Part shown: piece by piece, positions 44,719-53,067 of the stretch
Layout of the letters: every line of letters begins with the position of its first letter
Numbering within the stretch: position 1 is the stretch's first letter
From: Pelagerythrobacter rhizovicinus
GTDB taxonomy: Bacteria; Pseudomonadota; Alphaproteobacteria; Sphingomonadales; Sphingomonadaceae
Length of the DNA stretch: 64,000 nt
Direction: 5' to 3'
NCBI RefSeq assembly: GCF_004135625.1
Contig: NZ_SDPV01000002.1
Coordinates: 558,001-622,000 of the forward strand
Position numbers and translations under genes: made by a program
The notes under the pieces: generated by a model
The model's input: only the letters and a program-made list of their open reading frames with translations
Told to the model about the DNA's origin: nothing
Database searches by the model: none

Positions 44719-44781
44719 TTGTGCGCTGCACAAAATCGTCTTGACTTCGCGCTTGCAGTAGCTATTTTGTGCACTGCAACA
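44719..44781 (+). promoter_or_regulatory. Phasin promoter with two PhaR-like operators
   Basis: TTGTGC-GCT-GCACAA (44719-44733) is a perfect palindrome. A second copy, TTGTGC-ACT-GCAACA, lies at 44767-44781, centres 48 bases apart. Between them sit TTGACT (44741-44746) and TATTTT (44763-44768), a promoter with 16-base spacing. PhaR repressors bind TGC-N3-GCA type sites of this kind before phasin genes and are released when PHA granules form. Confidence 0.7.
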
Positions 44782-44818
44782 TGAAGGGCATTGCGCCCGC
44801 AGGCACAGGATGACCGCA

Positions 44819-45487
44819 ATGGCTACCCAGCCCGAAGCGAAGACCGATGCGGCGGCCGAGAAGGCCTATGCCGAAGCCTCTGCCGCAAAGGCCGAGGTGA
44901 AGACTGATGAGGCGGCCCCTGCCGCGGCAGCGCCCGCAGCCAAGGCGGCGCCCAAGAAGAAGACCACGACCAAAGCCGCCGCGAAGAAGGCTGCGCCCGC
45001 TCGCAAGCCTGCGGCGAAAACCGCCAGCAAACCCATTTCCAAGGAACCCGCCATGACCAAGACCACCGACTACACCGCGCAGATGACCGAAGGCCTCGCC
45101 GAGCTTCAGGCTCGCGCCAAGAGCGCCTACGAGCAGGGCGCCGAATACGCCGCCGAGATGCGCGAACTGACGAAGGGCAACTTCGACGCCTTCGTCGAAT
45201 CCGGCCGGATCTTCTCCGCCGCGCTGCAGGACCTGACGAAGACCGCCGCCGAAGAGAGCAAGGCCGCGGTCGAGACCCTGACCGCCGACGCCCGCGAAAT
45301 CGCCGCGGTGAAGTCGCCGACCGAGCTCGTCCAGCTCCAGGGCAAGATCGCCAGCCGCAACTTCGACGCCGCCGTCGCGCAGCTTTCGAAGGCGACCGAG
45401 GCTTGGGTCAAGCTCGCCAACGACGTCGCCGCGCCGCTTTCGAGCCGCGTGAGCCTGGCGATGGACAAGGCGCGCAAGGCCGCCTGA
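44819..45487 (+). CDS. Phasin family protein (PHA granule-associated)
   Basis: 222 residues from ATG 44819, for which CAGGA is well placed; ATG 44810 is the alternative. An N-terminal alanine/lysine-rich tail (about residues 1-75, KAAPKKKTTTKAAAKKAAPARK) resembles histone H1-like linkers and may bind DNA or nucleoid. The phasin domain follows (TAQMTEGLAELQARAKSAYEQGAEYAAEMRELTKGNFDAFVESGRI), entirely helical. Phasins coat PHA granules. It follows phaC and is controlled by apparent PhaR sites. A strong terminator lies 62 bases downstream. Confidence 0.9.
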   Translation: MATQPEAKTDAAAEKAYAEASAAKAEVKTDEAAPAAAAPAAKAAPKKKTTTKAAAKKAAPARKPAAKTASKPISKEPAMTKTTDYTAQMTEGLAELQARAKSAYEQGAEYAAEMRELTKGNFDAFVESGRIFSAALQDLTKTAAEESKAAVETLTADAREIAAVKSPTELVQLQGKIASRNFDAAVAQLSKATEAWVKLANDVAAPLSSRVSLAMDKARKAA

Positions 45488-45548
45488 GCCCCGCAAAGTT
45501 CACGAGGCTCCGGCACCTCCTCTCCCTACACGTCGGAGCCTTGATATG

Positions 45549-45584
45549 GGAGCCGGTCAGCAACGCGCTGGCCGGCTCCTTTTT
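45549..45584 (+). terminator. Rho-independent terminator of the phasin gene
   Basis: GGAGCCGGTCAGC (45549-45561) pairs with GCTGGCCGGCTCC (45567-45579), 13 bp with one G-U, loop AACGC, followed by TTTTT. Confidence 0.92.
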
Positions 45585-45666
45585 CGTTTCGCCGCACCGT
45601 TAACCGGCGTGCAATCGCCGCGCGCCATCTTGCGAATGCGCCCCTGCCATACGATATTGCCGACGC

Positions 45667-46044
45667 ATGACGACCCCCCGCTCCACCGACCCCGTTCTCG
45701 ACTTGCGCCCGCGCTGTGCGGGCGACGATGATTCGGACCGCGCGGGCGACGGCCAGCTCGGCATCGCCACCAAGACCAAGGCCAAGCCGAAGAAGCCGAG
45801 CCAATACAAGGTGCTGATGCTGAACGACGACTATACCCCGATGGAGTTCGTCGTCATGGTGCTCAAGCGCTTCTTCCGGATGGATCTGGAGCAGGCGACG
45901 CGGGTGATGCTGCACGTCCACCAGCGCGGCGTCGGCGTGTGCGGCATCTTCCCTTACGAGGTCGCCGAGACCAAGGTGAACCAGGTGATGGACTTCGCCC
46001 GCCAGAACCAGCATCCGCTGCAATGCACGCTGGAGAAGGCCTGA
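45667..46044 (+). CDS. clpS: ATP-dependent Clp protease adaptor
   Basis: Delivers N-degron substrates to ClpAP. 125 residues; a 45-residue disordered leader precedes the core [58 protein letters not shown], which has the Asn-Asp-Asp binding site and the His of the hydrophobic pocket. clpA is not in the window. Confidence 0.96.
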   Translation: MTTPRSTDPVLDLRPRCAGDDDSDRAGDGQLGIATKTKAKPKKPSQYKVLMLNDDYTPMEFVVMVLKRFFRMDLEQATRVMLHVHQRGVGVCGIFPYEVAETKVNQVMDFARQNQHPLQCTLEKA

Positions 46045-46127
46045 CCGTCGCATTCGGCGCATCAGAGGCATGACCGGGCCGCGAATTCGCGCTAGAGCGC
46101 TCGAAACCTAGCTGCCGTTCGGGACCC

Positions 46128-47351
46128 GTGTTCAACTTCATCCCCTCTCTCGACCGCTACATCTTCCGGCTGGTGATCCTGCCGATGCTGGGCGTGTTCG
46201 CGATCGCGGCCTCGCTGCTGCTGCTCGACAAGATGCTGCGGCTGTTCGATTTCGTCGCGGTCGAAGGCGGCCCGGTCGACGTCGTGTTCAAGATGCTCGG
46301 TGCGCTGATCCCCGAATACGCCAGCCTCGCCATTCCGCTCGGCCTGCTGCTCGGCATCCTGCTCGCCTTCCGCAAGCTCGCCACATCGAGCGAGCTCGAC
46401 GTGATGCGCGCCGTGGGCCTGAGCTACGGCCGCTTGCTGCGCGTGCCCTACATCATCACGGCAGTGCTGATGGCGGTGAACCTCGCGCTGGTGTTCTACG
46501 TCCAGCCGGTCAGCCGCTACTACTACGAGCAGCTCGAGTACGAGCTGCGTTCGGGCGCGCTCGGCGCATCGATCAAGGTCGGGGAGTTCACCACGCTCGC
46601 CGACCGGATGGCCCTCCGGATTGAAGCCAGCGAGGACCAGGGACGACGGCTCCAGGGCATTTTCGCCCGCGTCGCAAACGACAAGGGCCAGGTGCTCTCG
46701 ATCTCCGCGCGCGAGGGCGCCTTCCTCGCCACGACCGACAGCCCCGACACGATCATCCTGCGGCTGACCGACGGCACGATCGTGCAGGACACCGGCAGCA
46801 ATACCCCGCGCGTGCTCAGCTTCACCCGCCACGACCTGCCGATCGACCTGCCGCAAGTCGAGGCATTCCGCGAGCGCGGCGATGCCGAGCGCGAATACAT
46901 CCTGCCCGAGCTGTTGAGGATCGGCTGGAGCGAAACCACGGAAGAGGCCAAGCGCGACGCGAGCCAGGCGAGCTTCAACTTCCGAATGGTCGAAGTCGTG
47001 ATGATGGCGCTGATGCCGCTGCTGGCAGTCGCGCTGGCCATCCCGCCCAAACGATCTACCAGCGCCCTGGGCGTGTTCCTCTCGGTCGTGATGGTCGTCG
47101 CCTATCACAAGGTGAACCAGTACGGGGAGGACATTGCCGCGCTCGGCCGCTTCGATCCTGTGCTCGCCCTGTGGGTGCCCTTCGTGCTGTTCGCCGCACT
47201 GATCCTGTGGATGTACTACAAAGTCGCCTTCGTGCCCGGCGGACAGCCGATCGGCGCGCTCGAGAGCGCGTTCGACAAGGTCGCCAAGCGCATCCGGAAG
47301 CTGTTCGGCCGGCGCCGACAGCGGGCTCCCGAACTCGTTCCTGCCGAGTAG
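46128..47351 (+). CDS. lptF: LPS export permease LptF
   Basis: A 407-residue inner membrane permease of the LptB2FGC complex that extracts lipopolysaccharide. YjgP/YjgQ features: FNFIPSLDRYIFRLVILPMLGVFAI, PLGLLLGILLAFRKLATSSELDVMRAVGLSY, a periplasmic beta-jellyroll (about residues 150-260), and C-terminal helices (MMALMPLLAVALAIPPKRS). It starts with GTG at 46128. The stop overlaps a GTG start candidate of lptG by one base. Confidence 0.95.
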   Translation: MFNFIPSLDRYIFRLVILPMLGVFAIAASLLLLDKMLRLFDFVAVEGGPVDVVFKMLGALIPEYASLAIPLGLLLGILLAFRKLATSSELDVMRAVGLSYGRLLRVPYIITAVLMAVNLALVFYVQPVSRYYYEQLEYELRSGALGASIKVGEFTTLADRMALRIEASEDQGRRLQGIFARVANDKGQVLSISAREGAFLATTDSPDTIILRLTDGTIVQDTGSNTPRVLSFTRHDLPIDLPQVEAFRERGDAEREYILPELLRIGWSETTEEAKRDASQASFNFRMVEVVMMALMPLLAVALAIPPKRSTSALGVFLSVVMVVAYHKVNQYGEDIAALGRFDPVLALWVPFVLFAALILWMYYKVAFVPGGQPIGALESAFDKVAKRIRKLFGRRRQRAPELVPAE

Positions 47352-47362
47352 TGCCGCAACCG

Positions 47363-48460
47363 ATGCAGTTCGATTTCTTTCCCTCGCGCACGCTGACGCT
47401 CTACCTCGCGAAGATGTTCGCGGTGCGCATCGTGGCGATGCTCGCGATCCTCGTGCTCGTGCTGATGATGCTGGATCTCCTCAGCACCAGCGGCGAGATC
47501 CTGGCCGCCCCCGGCAACGGCCAGGGGGAGCTGTGGACCTATGTCACGCTTCGCGTGCCGCAACTGGTCGCCCGTTTCCTGCCCTATTCGGTGCTGCTGG
47601 CGACGATCATCGCGCTGGTGACGCTCAACCAGAACAGCGAGGTGATCGCGATGAAGGCCGCCGGCCTTTCCGCACACCAGGTGCTCGCGCCGCTGCTGCT
47701 CACCGCGGCGGCCGTGTCGGCGATCAGCTTCGTCTTCAACGAGACCGTGGTCACCCGCACGACCGCCACGCTCAAGGCGTGGGAAGCCAACGATTTCGGC
47801 CCCATACCGCAGGACTCGGGCGTTCGAGCCAATGTGTACCTGACCGACGGCAACGACATTCTCACCGCCGCATCGCTTGCCGGCCGGGGGGAGGATATCA
47901 CGATGCGCGGCGTGACCTGGTATCGTCGCAGCGACGGTGGAATGCTGGTCGAGCAGGTCCGTGCCGACACCGCGGCCTATGCGAATCCGGGATGGCGCCT
48001 CGAGAACGCCACCCGCTTCGGCGTTGCGAGTGCCGATACCACTCGCTTGCCTGACCTGGTGGTTGCCGAAGGCCTCACGCCGGAGCAGATCGAGCTCGAG
48101 AGCGTCGATGCGGATACGCAGGACTTCGTCGAGCTGTTCCGCTCGATCGCCGCCTACGAGGAAGCGGGCCGCCGGACCGACGAGTTGCGCGCGACCTGGT
48201 GGCACAAGCTCTCGGGGCCGCTGTCGGCCTTCCTCATGCCGCTACTGGGCGCGATCGCGGCGTTCGGCCTCGCCCGTTCGGGGCAGCTCTTCCTGCGCGC
48301 GATCATCGCCATGGCGCTTGGCTTCGCCTATTTCGTGATCGACAACGCCGCGCTCGCGATGGGCAGCTTCGGCGGCTACCCCCCGTTTCTTGCCGCTTGG
48401 GCGCCGTTCTTCCTATTCCTGCTGATCGGAGAGACGGTGCTGATCCGCACCGAGGAGTAA
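47363..48460 (+). CDS. lptG: LPS export permease LptG
   Basis: Second permease of the LPS exporter, 365 residues. MQFDFFPSRTLTLYLAKMFAVRIVAMLAILV, SVLLATIIALVTLNQNSEVIAMKAAGLSAHQVL, and C-terminal helices with LSGPLSAFLMPLLGAIAAFGLAR match the family. ATG 47363 is used; GTG 47351, overlapping the lptF stop, would add four residues. LptB, LptC and LptA are not in the window. Confidence 0.95.
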   Translation: MQFDFFPSRTLTLYLAKMFAVRIVAMLAILVLVLMMLDLLSTSGEILAAPGNGQGELWTYVTLRVPQLVARFLPYSVLLATIIALVTLNQNSEVIAMKAAGLSAHQVLAPLLLTAAAVSAISFVFNETVVTRTTATLKAWEANDFGPIPQDSGVRANVYLTDGNDILTAASLAGRGEDITMRGVTWYRRSDGGMLVEQVRADTAAYANPGWRLENATRFGVASADTTRLPDLVVAEGLTPEQIELESVDADTQDFVELFRSIAAYEEAGRRTDELRATWWHKLSGPLSAFLMPLLGAIAAFGLARSGQLFLRAIIAMALGFAYFVIDNAALAMGSFGGYPPFLAAWAPFFLFLLIGETVLIRTEE

Positions 48461-48526
48461 CGCTCCGGGGAACCGCCCGTCGGGTCAGGAGTCTATGCCA
48501 CAATGTCGTCACAAAGGAGACCTGGC

Positions 48527-48808
48527 ATGAAGATCGCCGCCGTTCCCGCCCTCGTCGCCGCGATTGCGCTCGGCGCCTGCAGCGAAGCGAATGCGCCCGA
48601 ACCCACCGAAACCGAAACCGTTGTCGAGGAGACCGTGGTTCCGGTGCCTGAGGAAACCACCGTCGTGACCGAAGGCGATTCCACCGCCACGGACGGCGAT
48701 CGTGTCACGGTAACCGAGGATGGCATCGAGGCCGATGTCGGCGACGATGATACGCGCGTGCAGGCCGACGTCGACCGTGATCCGTCGCTGACGGTCGAGA
48801 ACGAATAG
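48527..48808 (+). CDS. Small acidic lipoprotein, unknown
   Basis: 93 residues. A lipoprotein signal with lipobox LGAC is followed by a Glu/Thr/Val-rich acidic tail (PTETETVVEETVVPVPEETTVVTEGD) and ending DDDTRVQADVDRDP. Such low-complexity acidic lipoproteins are common in sphingomonads; no function is known to me. AAGGAGA precedes ATG 48527. A terminator follows. Confidence 0.75.
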   Translation: MKIAAVPALVAAIALGACSEANAPEPTETETVVEETVVPVPEETTVVTEGDSTATDGDRVTVTEDGIEADVGDDDTRVQADVDRDPSLTVENE

Positions 48809-48831
48809 ACTCCGGCAGAGCAGAAAACGCG

Positions 48832-48860
48832 AAGGGCCGCTTCCCGGGAAGCGGCCCTTT
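48832..48860. terminator. Bidirectional terminator
   Basis: AAGGGCCGCTTCCC and its exact complement form a perfect 14-bp stem with no loop bases outside the palindrome centre. TTTCTTGCGTTTT follows on the plus strand. It separates the small lipoprotein gene from the convergent desaturase gene. Confidence 0.85.
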
Positions 48861-48889
48861 CTTGCGTTTTGCTGGCGCGATGGCGGCGG

Positions 48890-49984
48890 TCAGCGCGGGC
48901 GCATCGTGCTGCGTGCGATGCGCAGGACCAGCGGGATCATGCCCGGGTGATTGGCCCCCTCATAGGTGGAACCGGTGCCGAGATGTGCCGCGAGCCGCCG
49001 GTGCGCCTCGCCCAGCGAGTGGTAGGGCATGCTCGGCAACAGGTGGTGCAGCGCGTGATAGCGCAGGCCGACCGGTGCCCAGATCTCCGCGATCCGGCCC
49101 GGGGGCGGCACGTTCACCGAATCGAGGAACTGCGCGGTCACCGTCATCGGTTCACCGTCGTTCTCCCACAAGTGCGCCACCAGCGTGCGCAGCTGGTTGA
49201 GCACCGCCGCGGCCGAGAACACCGCGAGCGCGATCAGCAGCGGCTGCCAGCCGATCAGGAACGTGCTGCCGAGCAGGGCCAGGGCCCAGACGCTGCCGCC
49301 CAACTCCTGCCAGAACACGCGCGGGCGCAGCTCGCCCTCGGGTGGGCGGCGACGGAACTGCGGATTGATCGAAAGCGAGGAGAAGCGCTGCCACACGATC
49401 GTGCGGATCGGCGGGATCACCGCGCCGAGCGGCACCAGCACCGCGAACCGGAACAGGAGCGCGAACGGCAGGAGCAGCGCGATGAGCACGAACAGCGGCA
49501 GCGACCACGGCTTCATCAGCGCCAGCGGCAGGTACTCTGGATCATCCGCCGTGCCGTAGCGCGTGCGCGCGTGGTGCAGCGTGTGCACGCCTTCGTACAT
49601 GAACGAGGGCGTGAGCATCGGAATGCCGACGAGCAGGTTCCACGCCAGCCGGAAACCCGGCAGCGCGTCGCGGTGGATGTGCGACAGCTCGTGAATGAAC
49701 AGCAGCGCGCGATAGAGCGAGAGCGCTGCAACAACGCCCAGGACCACGGCTAGCGGCATGCTGCCGACAAGGATCGCCCCGGCGAGCGCGGCATAGCCGA
49801 GGCCTGCCGAGAGCAGCATGTCGGTCCAGTAGATCGCCGGCTTGGCGACGATCAGATCCTTGGTCAGGTCGCGCGCGGCGCGCAGCATGGCCTTGTCGTC
49901 CGCGATCGCCTGCTTCGGCGGCACTGTCGCTGTCGCGCGTGCGAGGGCAGCGGAATCTATGCTCTGATGCATGTTCATGGCCAT
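48890..49984 (-). CDS. Membrane fatty acid desaturase/hydroxylase
   Basis: 364-residue integral membrane di-iron enzyme. Histidine boxes: FIHELSHIHR (HxxxH) near residue 98, VHTLHHARTRYG (HxxHH) near residue 134, and LRYHALHHLLPSMPYHSL (HxxHH) near residue 312. Hydrophobic pairs of helices separate them. It should desaturate or hydroxylate acyl chains of lipids using molecular oxygen. It diverges from the GNAT-like acyltransferase gene. Substrate (phospholipid, fatty acid or sphingolipid base) is not readable. Confidence 0.92.
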   Translation of the reverse strand: MAMNMHQSIDSAALARATATVPPKQAIADDKAMLRAARDLTKDLIVAKPAIYWTDMLLSAGLGYAALAGAILVGSMPLAVVLGVVAALSLYRALLFIHELSHIHRDALPGFRLAWNLLVGIPMLTPSFMYEGVHTLHHARTRYGTADDPEYLPLALMKPWSLPLFVLIALLLPFALLFRFAVLVPLGAVIPPIRTIVWQRFSSLSINPQFRRRPPEGELRPRVFWQELGGSVWALALLGSTFLIGWQPLLIALAVFSAAAVLNQLRTLVAHLWENDGEPMTVTAQFLDSVNVPPPGRIAEIWAPVGLRYHALHHLLPSMPYHSLGEAHRRLAAHLGTGSTYEGANHPGMIPLVLRIARSTMRPR

Positions 49985-50120
49985 GTTCCCGGAAACCGCG
50001 CCCTACAGCAAAAAACCGCCTTGCGGAACATTCACGTCCCGTGGCGGAGCCATTGGCGCTGTCGCTTGACAATCTGCAACAAGCAAACACAGGGCTAACC
50101 CAAGCTGAACAGGATACCCC

Positions 50121-51284
50121 GTGACCGACGCCGAAATAGTGATCGAACCCGTTGACGGCAAGACCAAGGCGGGGCGCGCGGCCTTCGTCGATGTCGGCCG
50201 CCGATTCGCGGACGAGACGCCGAACTCGGTCCCGCAGCTGCGCTCCGAACAGCTCGAGCTGCTCGATCCCGGGCGCAATCCGCTGTTCGAGCACGCAGAG
50301 GCCGAGCTCTTCATCGCACGGCGCGGCGGCAAGCCGGTCGGCAGGATCGCGGCCTGCATAGACCGGATCATGCTGGAGATGCGGCCGGAACAGGGGTTCG
50401 GCCCGGGCACCGGCATCTTCGGCTACTTCGACGCGGAGGATCGGCCGGCGGCGGAGGCGCTGCTGGCGGCAGCGGAGGACTGGCTGCGCACGCGCGGCAT
50501 GACCCGCGTGCTCGGCCCGATCTCTCTGTCGATGTGGGAAGAGCCGGGACTGCTCGTCGCCGGGCACGACCATGCGCCGACAGTCCTGATGGGCCACCAT
50601 CCGGCACGCTATCAGGGTTATATCGAGGGCGCCGGCTACGAGGTCGCCAAGCGGCTGTTCACCTACGAACTCGACGTCAGCGAGGACTTCCCTCCGCTGG
50701 TGCGGCGCATCGTCCAGTCGGGCCGGCGCAATCCGCGCATCCGGATTCGCCCCGTCGACCACGCGAACTATACGCAGGACGTGCGCACCGTGCTGCATAT
50801 CCTCAACGATGCCTGGTCGAACAACTGGGGTTTCGTACCGTTCACCGAGCGCGAGATCGAGTACGGCGCCAAGAAGCTGAAGCCGCTCGTGCGCGAGGAA
50901 CTGACCCGCATCGCCGAGCTCGACGGCAAGCCGGTCGCCTTCATGCTCGCCTTGCCCGACGTGAACGAGCCGCTGGCGCGGATCGGCGGCAAGCTGTTCC
51001 CCTTCGGCTGGATCACCATGCTGCGCTGGCTGCGCAAGCCGCGGGCAAGAACCGCGCGCGTGCCGCTGATGGGCGTACTGAAGGAGTTCCACAATTCCCG
51101 GCTCGCCAGCCAGCTCGCCTTCATGATGATCAGCGATATCCGCGAGGACACCACCCGCGTGAACGGGACCACTCGCGGCGAGATCGGCTGGATCCTCGAC
51201 GACAATCAGGGAATGATCGCGATCGCCGACACGATCGAGAGCACGATCAACCGCGAATACGCGATCTATAGCAAGGCGCTGTAG
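50121..51284 (+). CDS. GNAT-fold acyltransferase, candidate bacterial ceramide synthase
   Basis: 387 residues from a GTG start at 50121. Two GNAT-like halves: IEPVDGKTKAGRAAFVDVGRRFADETPNSVPQL in the first, and HILNDAWSNNWGFVPFTEREIEYGAKKLKPLV, LDGKPVAFMLALPDVNEP in the second. Relatives are often labelled N-acetyltransferase or, wrongly, dATP pyrophosphohydrolase. Caulobacter bacterial ceramide synthase (bCerS), which N-acylates a sphingoid base, is of this GNAT-like type as I recall it, and sphingomonads make sphingolipids, so ceramide synthesis is a plausible role. This is inference; the serine palmitoyltransferase gene is not in the window. Divergent neighbour: a fatty acid desaturase. 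Confidence 0.6.
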   Translation: MTDAEIVIEPVDGKTKAGRAAFVDVGRRFADETPNSVPQLRSEQLELLDPGRNPLFEHAEAELFIARRGGKPVGRIAACIDRIMLEMRPEQGFGPGTGIFGYFDAEDRPAAEALLAAAEDWLRTRGMTRVLGPISLSMWEEPGLLVAGHDHAPTVLMGHHPARYQGYIEGAGYEVAKRLFTYELDVSEDFPPLVRRIVQSGRRNPRIRIRPVDHANYTQDVRTVLHILNDAWSNNWGFVPFTEREIEYGAKKLKPLVREELTRIAELDGKPVAFMLALPDVNEPLARIGGKLFPFGWITMLRWLRKPRARTARVPLMGVLKEFHNSRLASQLAFMMISDIREDTTRVNGTTRGEIGWILDDNQGMIAIADTIESTINREYAIYSKAL

Positions 51285-51383
51285 ACTTCGGCCGAATTCT
51301 GGCGGCAGGACGCGGGGCGGGAACCCCGCTGTCCCCGCTGCCGTTGAGAACGGGCGCAGATCGCCCCGCGGAATGGATTGGAA

Positions 51384-51815
51384 ATGGATCAGACAGCCGA
51401 TGCCCGGCGGTCGCTGCGCCGACTGGGCCACATCCTGATAGTCGAGGACGATGCCGTGCTGGCGCTCAGCATGGAAGCGACGCTGATCGACGCGGGAGCA
51501 TCGCGTATCGAGATATGCCACACCACCGAGGAAGCGCTCGCAGCCCTGCGCAGGGCCAGGCCCGCGGTCATCGTGCTCGACATCCAGCTAGCCGACCGCG
51601 ACGACGGATGGGCGCTTGCCGAGCTGGTTGACGGCCTCGGCCCGGATCGGCCGCGGATCGTCTTCTCCACCGGCGCCCCCGAACGCATCCCGACCGAGAT
51701 CGCCGAGCTTGGGCCGGTCCTGACCAAGCCCTACGCGCCTGCCGATCTCGTGCGGGCGGTGGGCACGCGGCGCCCCCGCGGCTTTCTCTCCCGCCTCCGC
51801 CGCACCGCCGGCTAG
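51384..51815 (+). CDS. Single-domain response regulator (CheY-like receiver)
   Basis: 143 residues, one receiver domain: ILIVEDDAVLALSMEATLIDAG (acidic pocket), AVIVLDIQLADRDDGW with the phosphoacceptor Asp, RIVFSTGAPERIP, and VLTKPYAPADLVRAV with the conserved Lys. There is no output domain. It lies 323 bases before phyR on the same strand, so it may be a phosphate sink or relay in the general stress circuit. ATG 51384 is preferred to TTG 51378. Confidence 0.88.
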   Translation: MDQTADARRSLRRLGHILIVEDDAVLALSMEATLIDAGASRIEICHTTEEALAALRRARPAVIVLDIQLADRDDGWALAELVDGLGPDRPRIVFSTGAPERIPTEIAELGPVLTKPYAPADLVRAVGTRRPRGFLSRLRRTAG

Positions 51816-51867
51816 CCGGCCGGCACCGCGGCGCCGGCTGCGCGCCCGCGGCACGGGCAAGAAAAAA

Positions 51868-51896
51868 GGCCCCCGCTCTGCTTGAGAGCGGGGGCC
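51868..51896 (-). terminator. Terminator hairpin with T-run on the reverse strand
   Basis: GGCCCCCGCTCT (51868-51879) pairs with AGAGCGGGGGCC (51885-51896), 12 bp. AAAAAA at 51862-51867 becomes a TTTTTT run on the reverse strand only. It lies 53 bases after the receiver gene; the polarity favours a transcript coming from the right, where no reverse-strand gene is recognised. Confidence 0.75.
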
Positions 51897-52083
51897 CTTC
51901 GGGATCGTATCACCAGCCGCTTGGACGGGAGGGGGGGTCTCGGCGGTGACACTGGGATAATGTTCGTCCGGAAATCCGGTTCCCCGGGGGGCCGAAAAAA
52001 TTTCGCAGACCTTCCTCGCCCATCGCGCGTCCGCCATATTTGGTTGCGCAACAACCGCTTGTCGTCCACGGAGTGCGCCCATC
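51897..52083. other. Intergenic stretch before phyR, no gene recognised
   Basis: About 190 bases with a GC-rich tract (GGGAGGGGGGG near 51927) and no open frame with family resemblance. The reverse-strand terminator at its left edge suggests a transcript from within it, but I see no clear promoter. Confidence 0.4.
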
Positions 52084-52108
52084 GGAACCATGCCGGAAGG
52101 CGTGCGTT
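52084..52108 (+). promoter_or_regulatory. EcfG promoter of phyR
   Basis: GGAAC at 52084-52088, 16 bases, CGTT at 52105-52108: an exact match to the EcfG consensus, 30 bases upstream of the phyR ATG. It makes phyR part of the regulon it activates (positive feedback). Confidence 0.85.
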
Positions 52109-52138
52109 CTAGCGACGCCTATCTAGGGAAGGGAATTC

Positions 52139-52933
52139 ATGCCGCTTGGAGAGCAAGTCGCCAACAATCTGCCTTACCTGCGCCGTTACGCCCGCGCGTT
52201 GACGGGATCGCAATCGACCGGAGACGCTTTCGTGCGCCAGACGCTCGAAGCCGCGCTTGCGGACGAGGATCTCAAGGCGTCGCTCGCCGAGGGGCGGGTG
52301 CCGCTCTATCGCGCCTTCAACAAGATCTGGTCGAGCGCGCACATGGAAGTCGCCGAAGCCGATGCCGAGGCGGGCGCTCACGAGGCCGCGGCACACGACC
52401 GGCTCAGCGCGATCACGCCGCTCAACCGCCAGGCGTTGCTGCTGACGACACTGGAGGACTTCAGCATCGACCAGGCAGCCCAGATCATGGACCTCGACAG
52501 CGACTCCGTGCAGAAGCTCGTCCAGGAAGCGGTCGACGAGATCGACCGCGAATCCGCCACGAGCGTGCTGATTATCGAGGACGAGCCGCTCATCTCGATG
52601 CAGCTCGAGGATCTTGTCACCTCGCTCGGCCACGAGATCTGCGGAACCGCGGCAACGCGCACCCAGGCGCAGGAAGTGGTCGCCGAGCGCACGCCGGGGC
52701 TGGTGCTCGCCGACATCCAGCTTGCGGACGGTTCGTCCGGCCTCGATGCGGTCGACGACATCCTTGCGCTCGACAGCGTTCCGGTGATCTTCATCACCGC
52801 CTATCCCGAACGGCTGCTGACAGGGGACCGGCCCGAACCGACTTATCTGGTGACCAAGCCGTTCAAGGAAGCGACCGTGCGGACCGCGATCAGCCAGGCG
52901 CTGTTCTTCAATTCGAGCCGCCCCATCACCTGA
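52139..52933 (+). CDS. phyR: PhyR anti-anti-sigma response regulator
   Basis: 264 residues, the hub of the alphaproteobacterial general stress response. The N-terminal half mimics an ECF sigma factor (LGEQVANNLPYLRRYARALTGSQSTGDAFVRQTLEAAL, then LEDFSIDQAAQIMDLDSDSVQKLVQEAVDEI), and the C-terminal half is a receiver (VLIIEDEPLISMQLEDLV; VLADIQLADGSSG with Asp192; LVTKPFKEATVR). When phosphorylated, the sigma-like part binds NepR and frees EcfG. An EcfG promoter precedes it. Confidence 0.97.
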   Translation: MPLGEQVANNLPYLRRYARALTGSQSTGDAFVRQTLEAALADEDLKASLAEGRVPLYRAFNKIWSSAHMEVAEADAEAGAHEAAAHDRLSAITPLNRQALLLTTLEDFSIDQAAQIMDLDSDSVQKLVQEAVDEIDRESATSVLIIEDEPLISMQLEDLVTSLGHEICGTAATRTQAQEVVAERTPGLVLADIQLADGSSGLDAVDDILALDSVPVIFITAYPERLLTGDRPEPTYLVTKPFKEATVRTAISQALFFNSSRPIT

Positions 52934-52942
52934 TCGCACCGA

Positions 52943-52975
52943 TTGCGGGCGTCCGGCCGACCGGACGCCCTGCAA
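52943..52975. terminator. Hairpin between phyR and the kinase gene
   Basis: TTGCGGGCGTCCGG and CCGGACGCCCTGCAA pair around CCGA. It separates the 3' ends of phyR (+) and the sensor kinase (-). No strong T-run follows directly; ATTTTT appears 10 bases downstream on the plus strand. Confidence 0.7.
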
Positions 52976-53067
52976 TCTCCGAACATTTTTCCGGGTTTCC
53001 GGTCACCTGGCGAAAGCCGGGATGATGATCGGCGGAAGGGCGCGGGCCGCCTGGGTCCCGCTTAGCG

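Noticed and set aside
51812-52069. 85-residue reverse-strand frame before phyR
   Set aside because: It runs through the terminator hairpin, has no family resemblance and no ribosome binding site; nepR is clearly at 54909.
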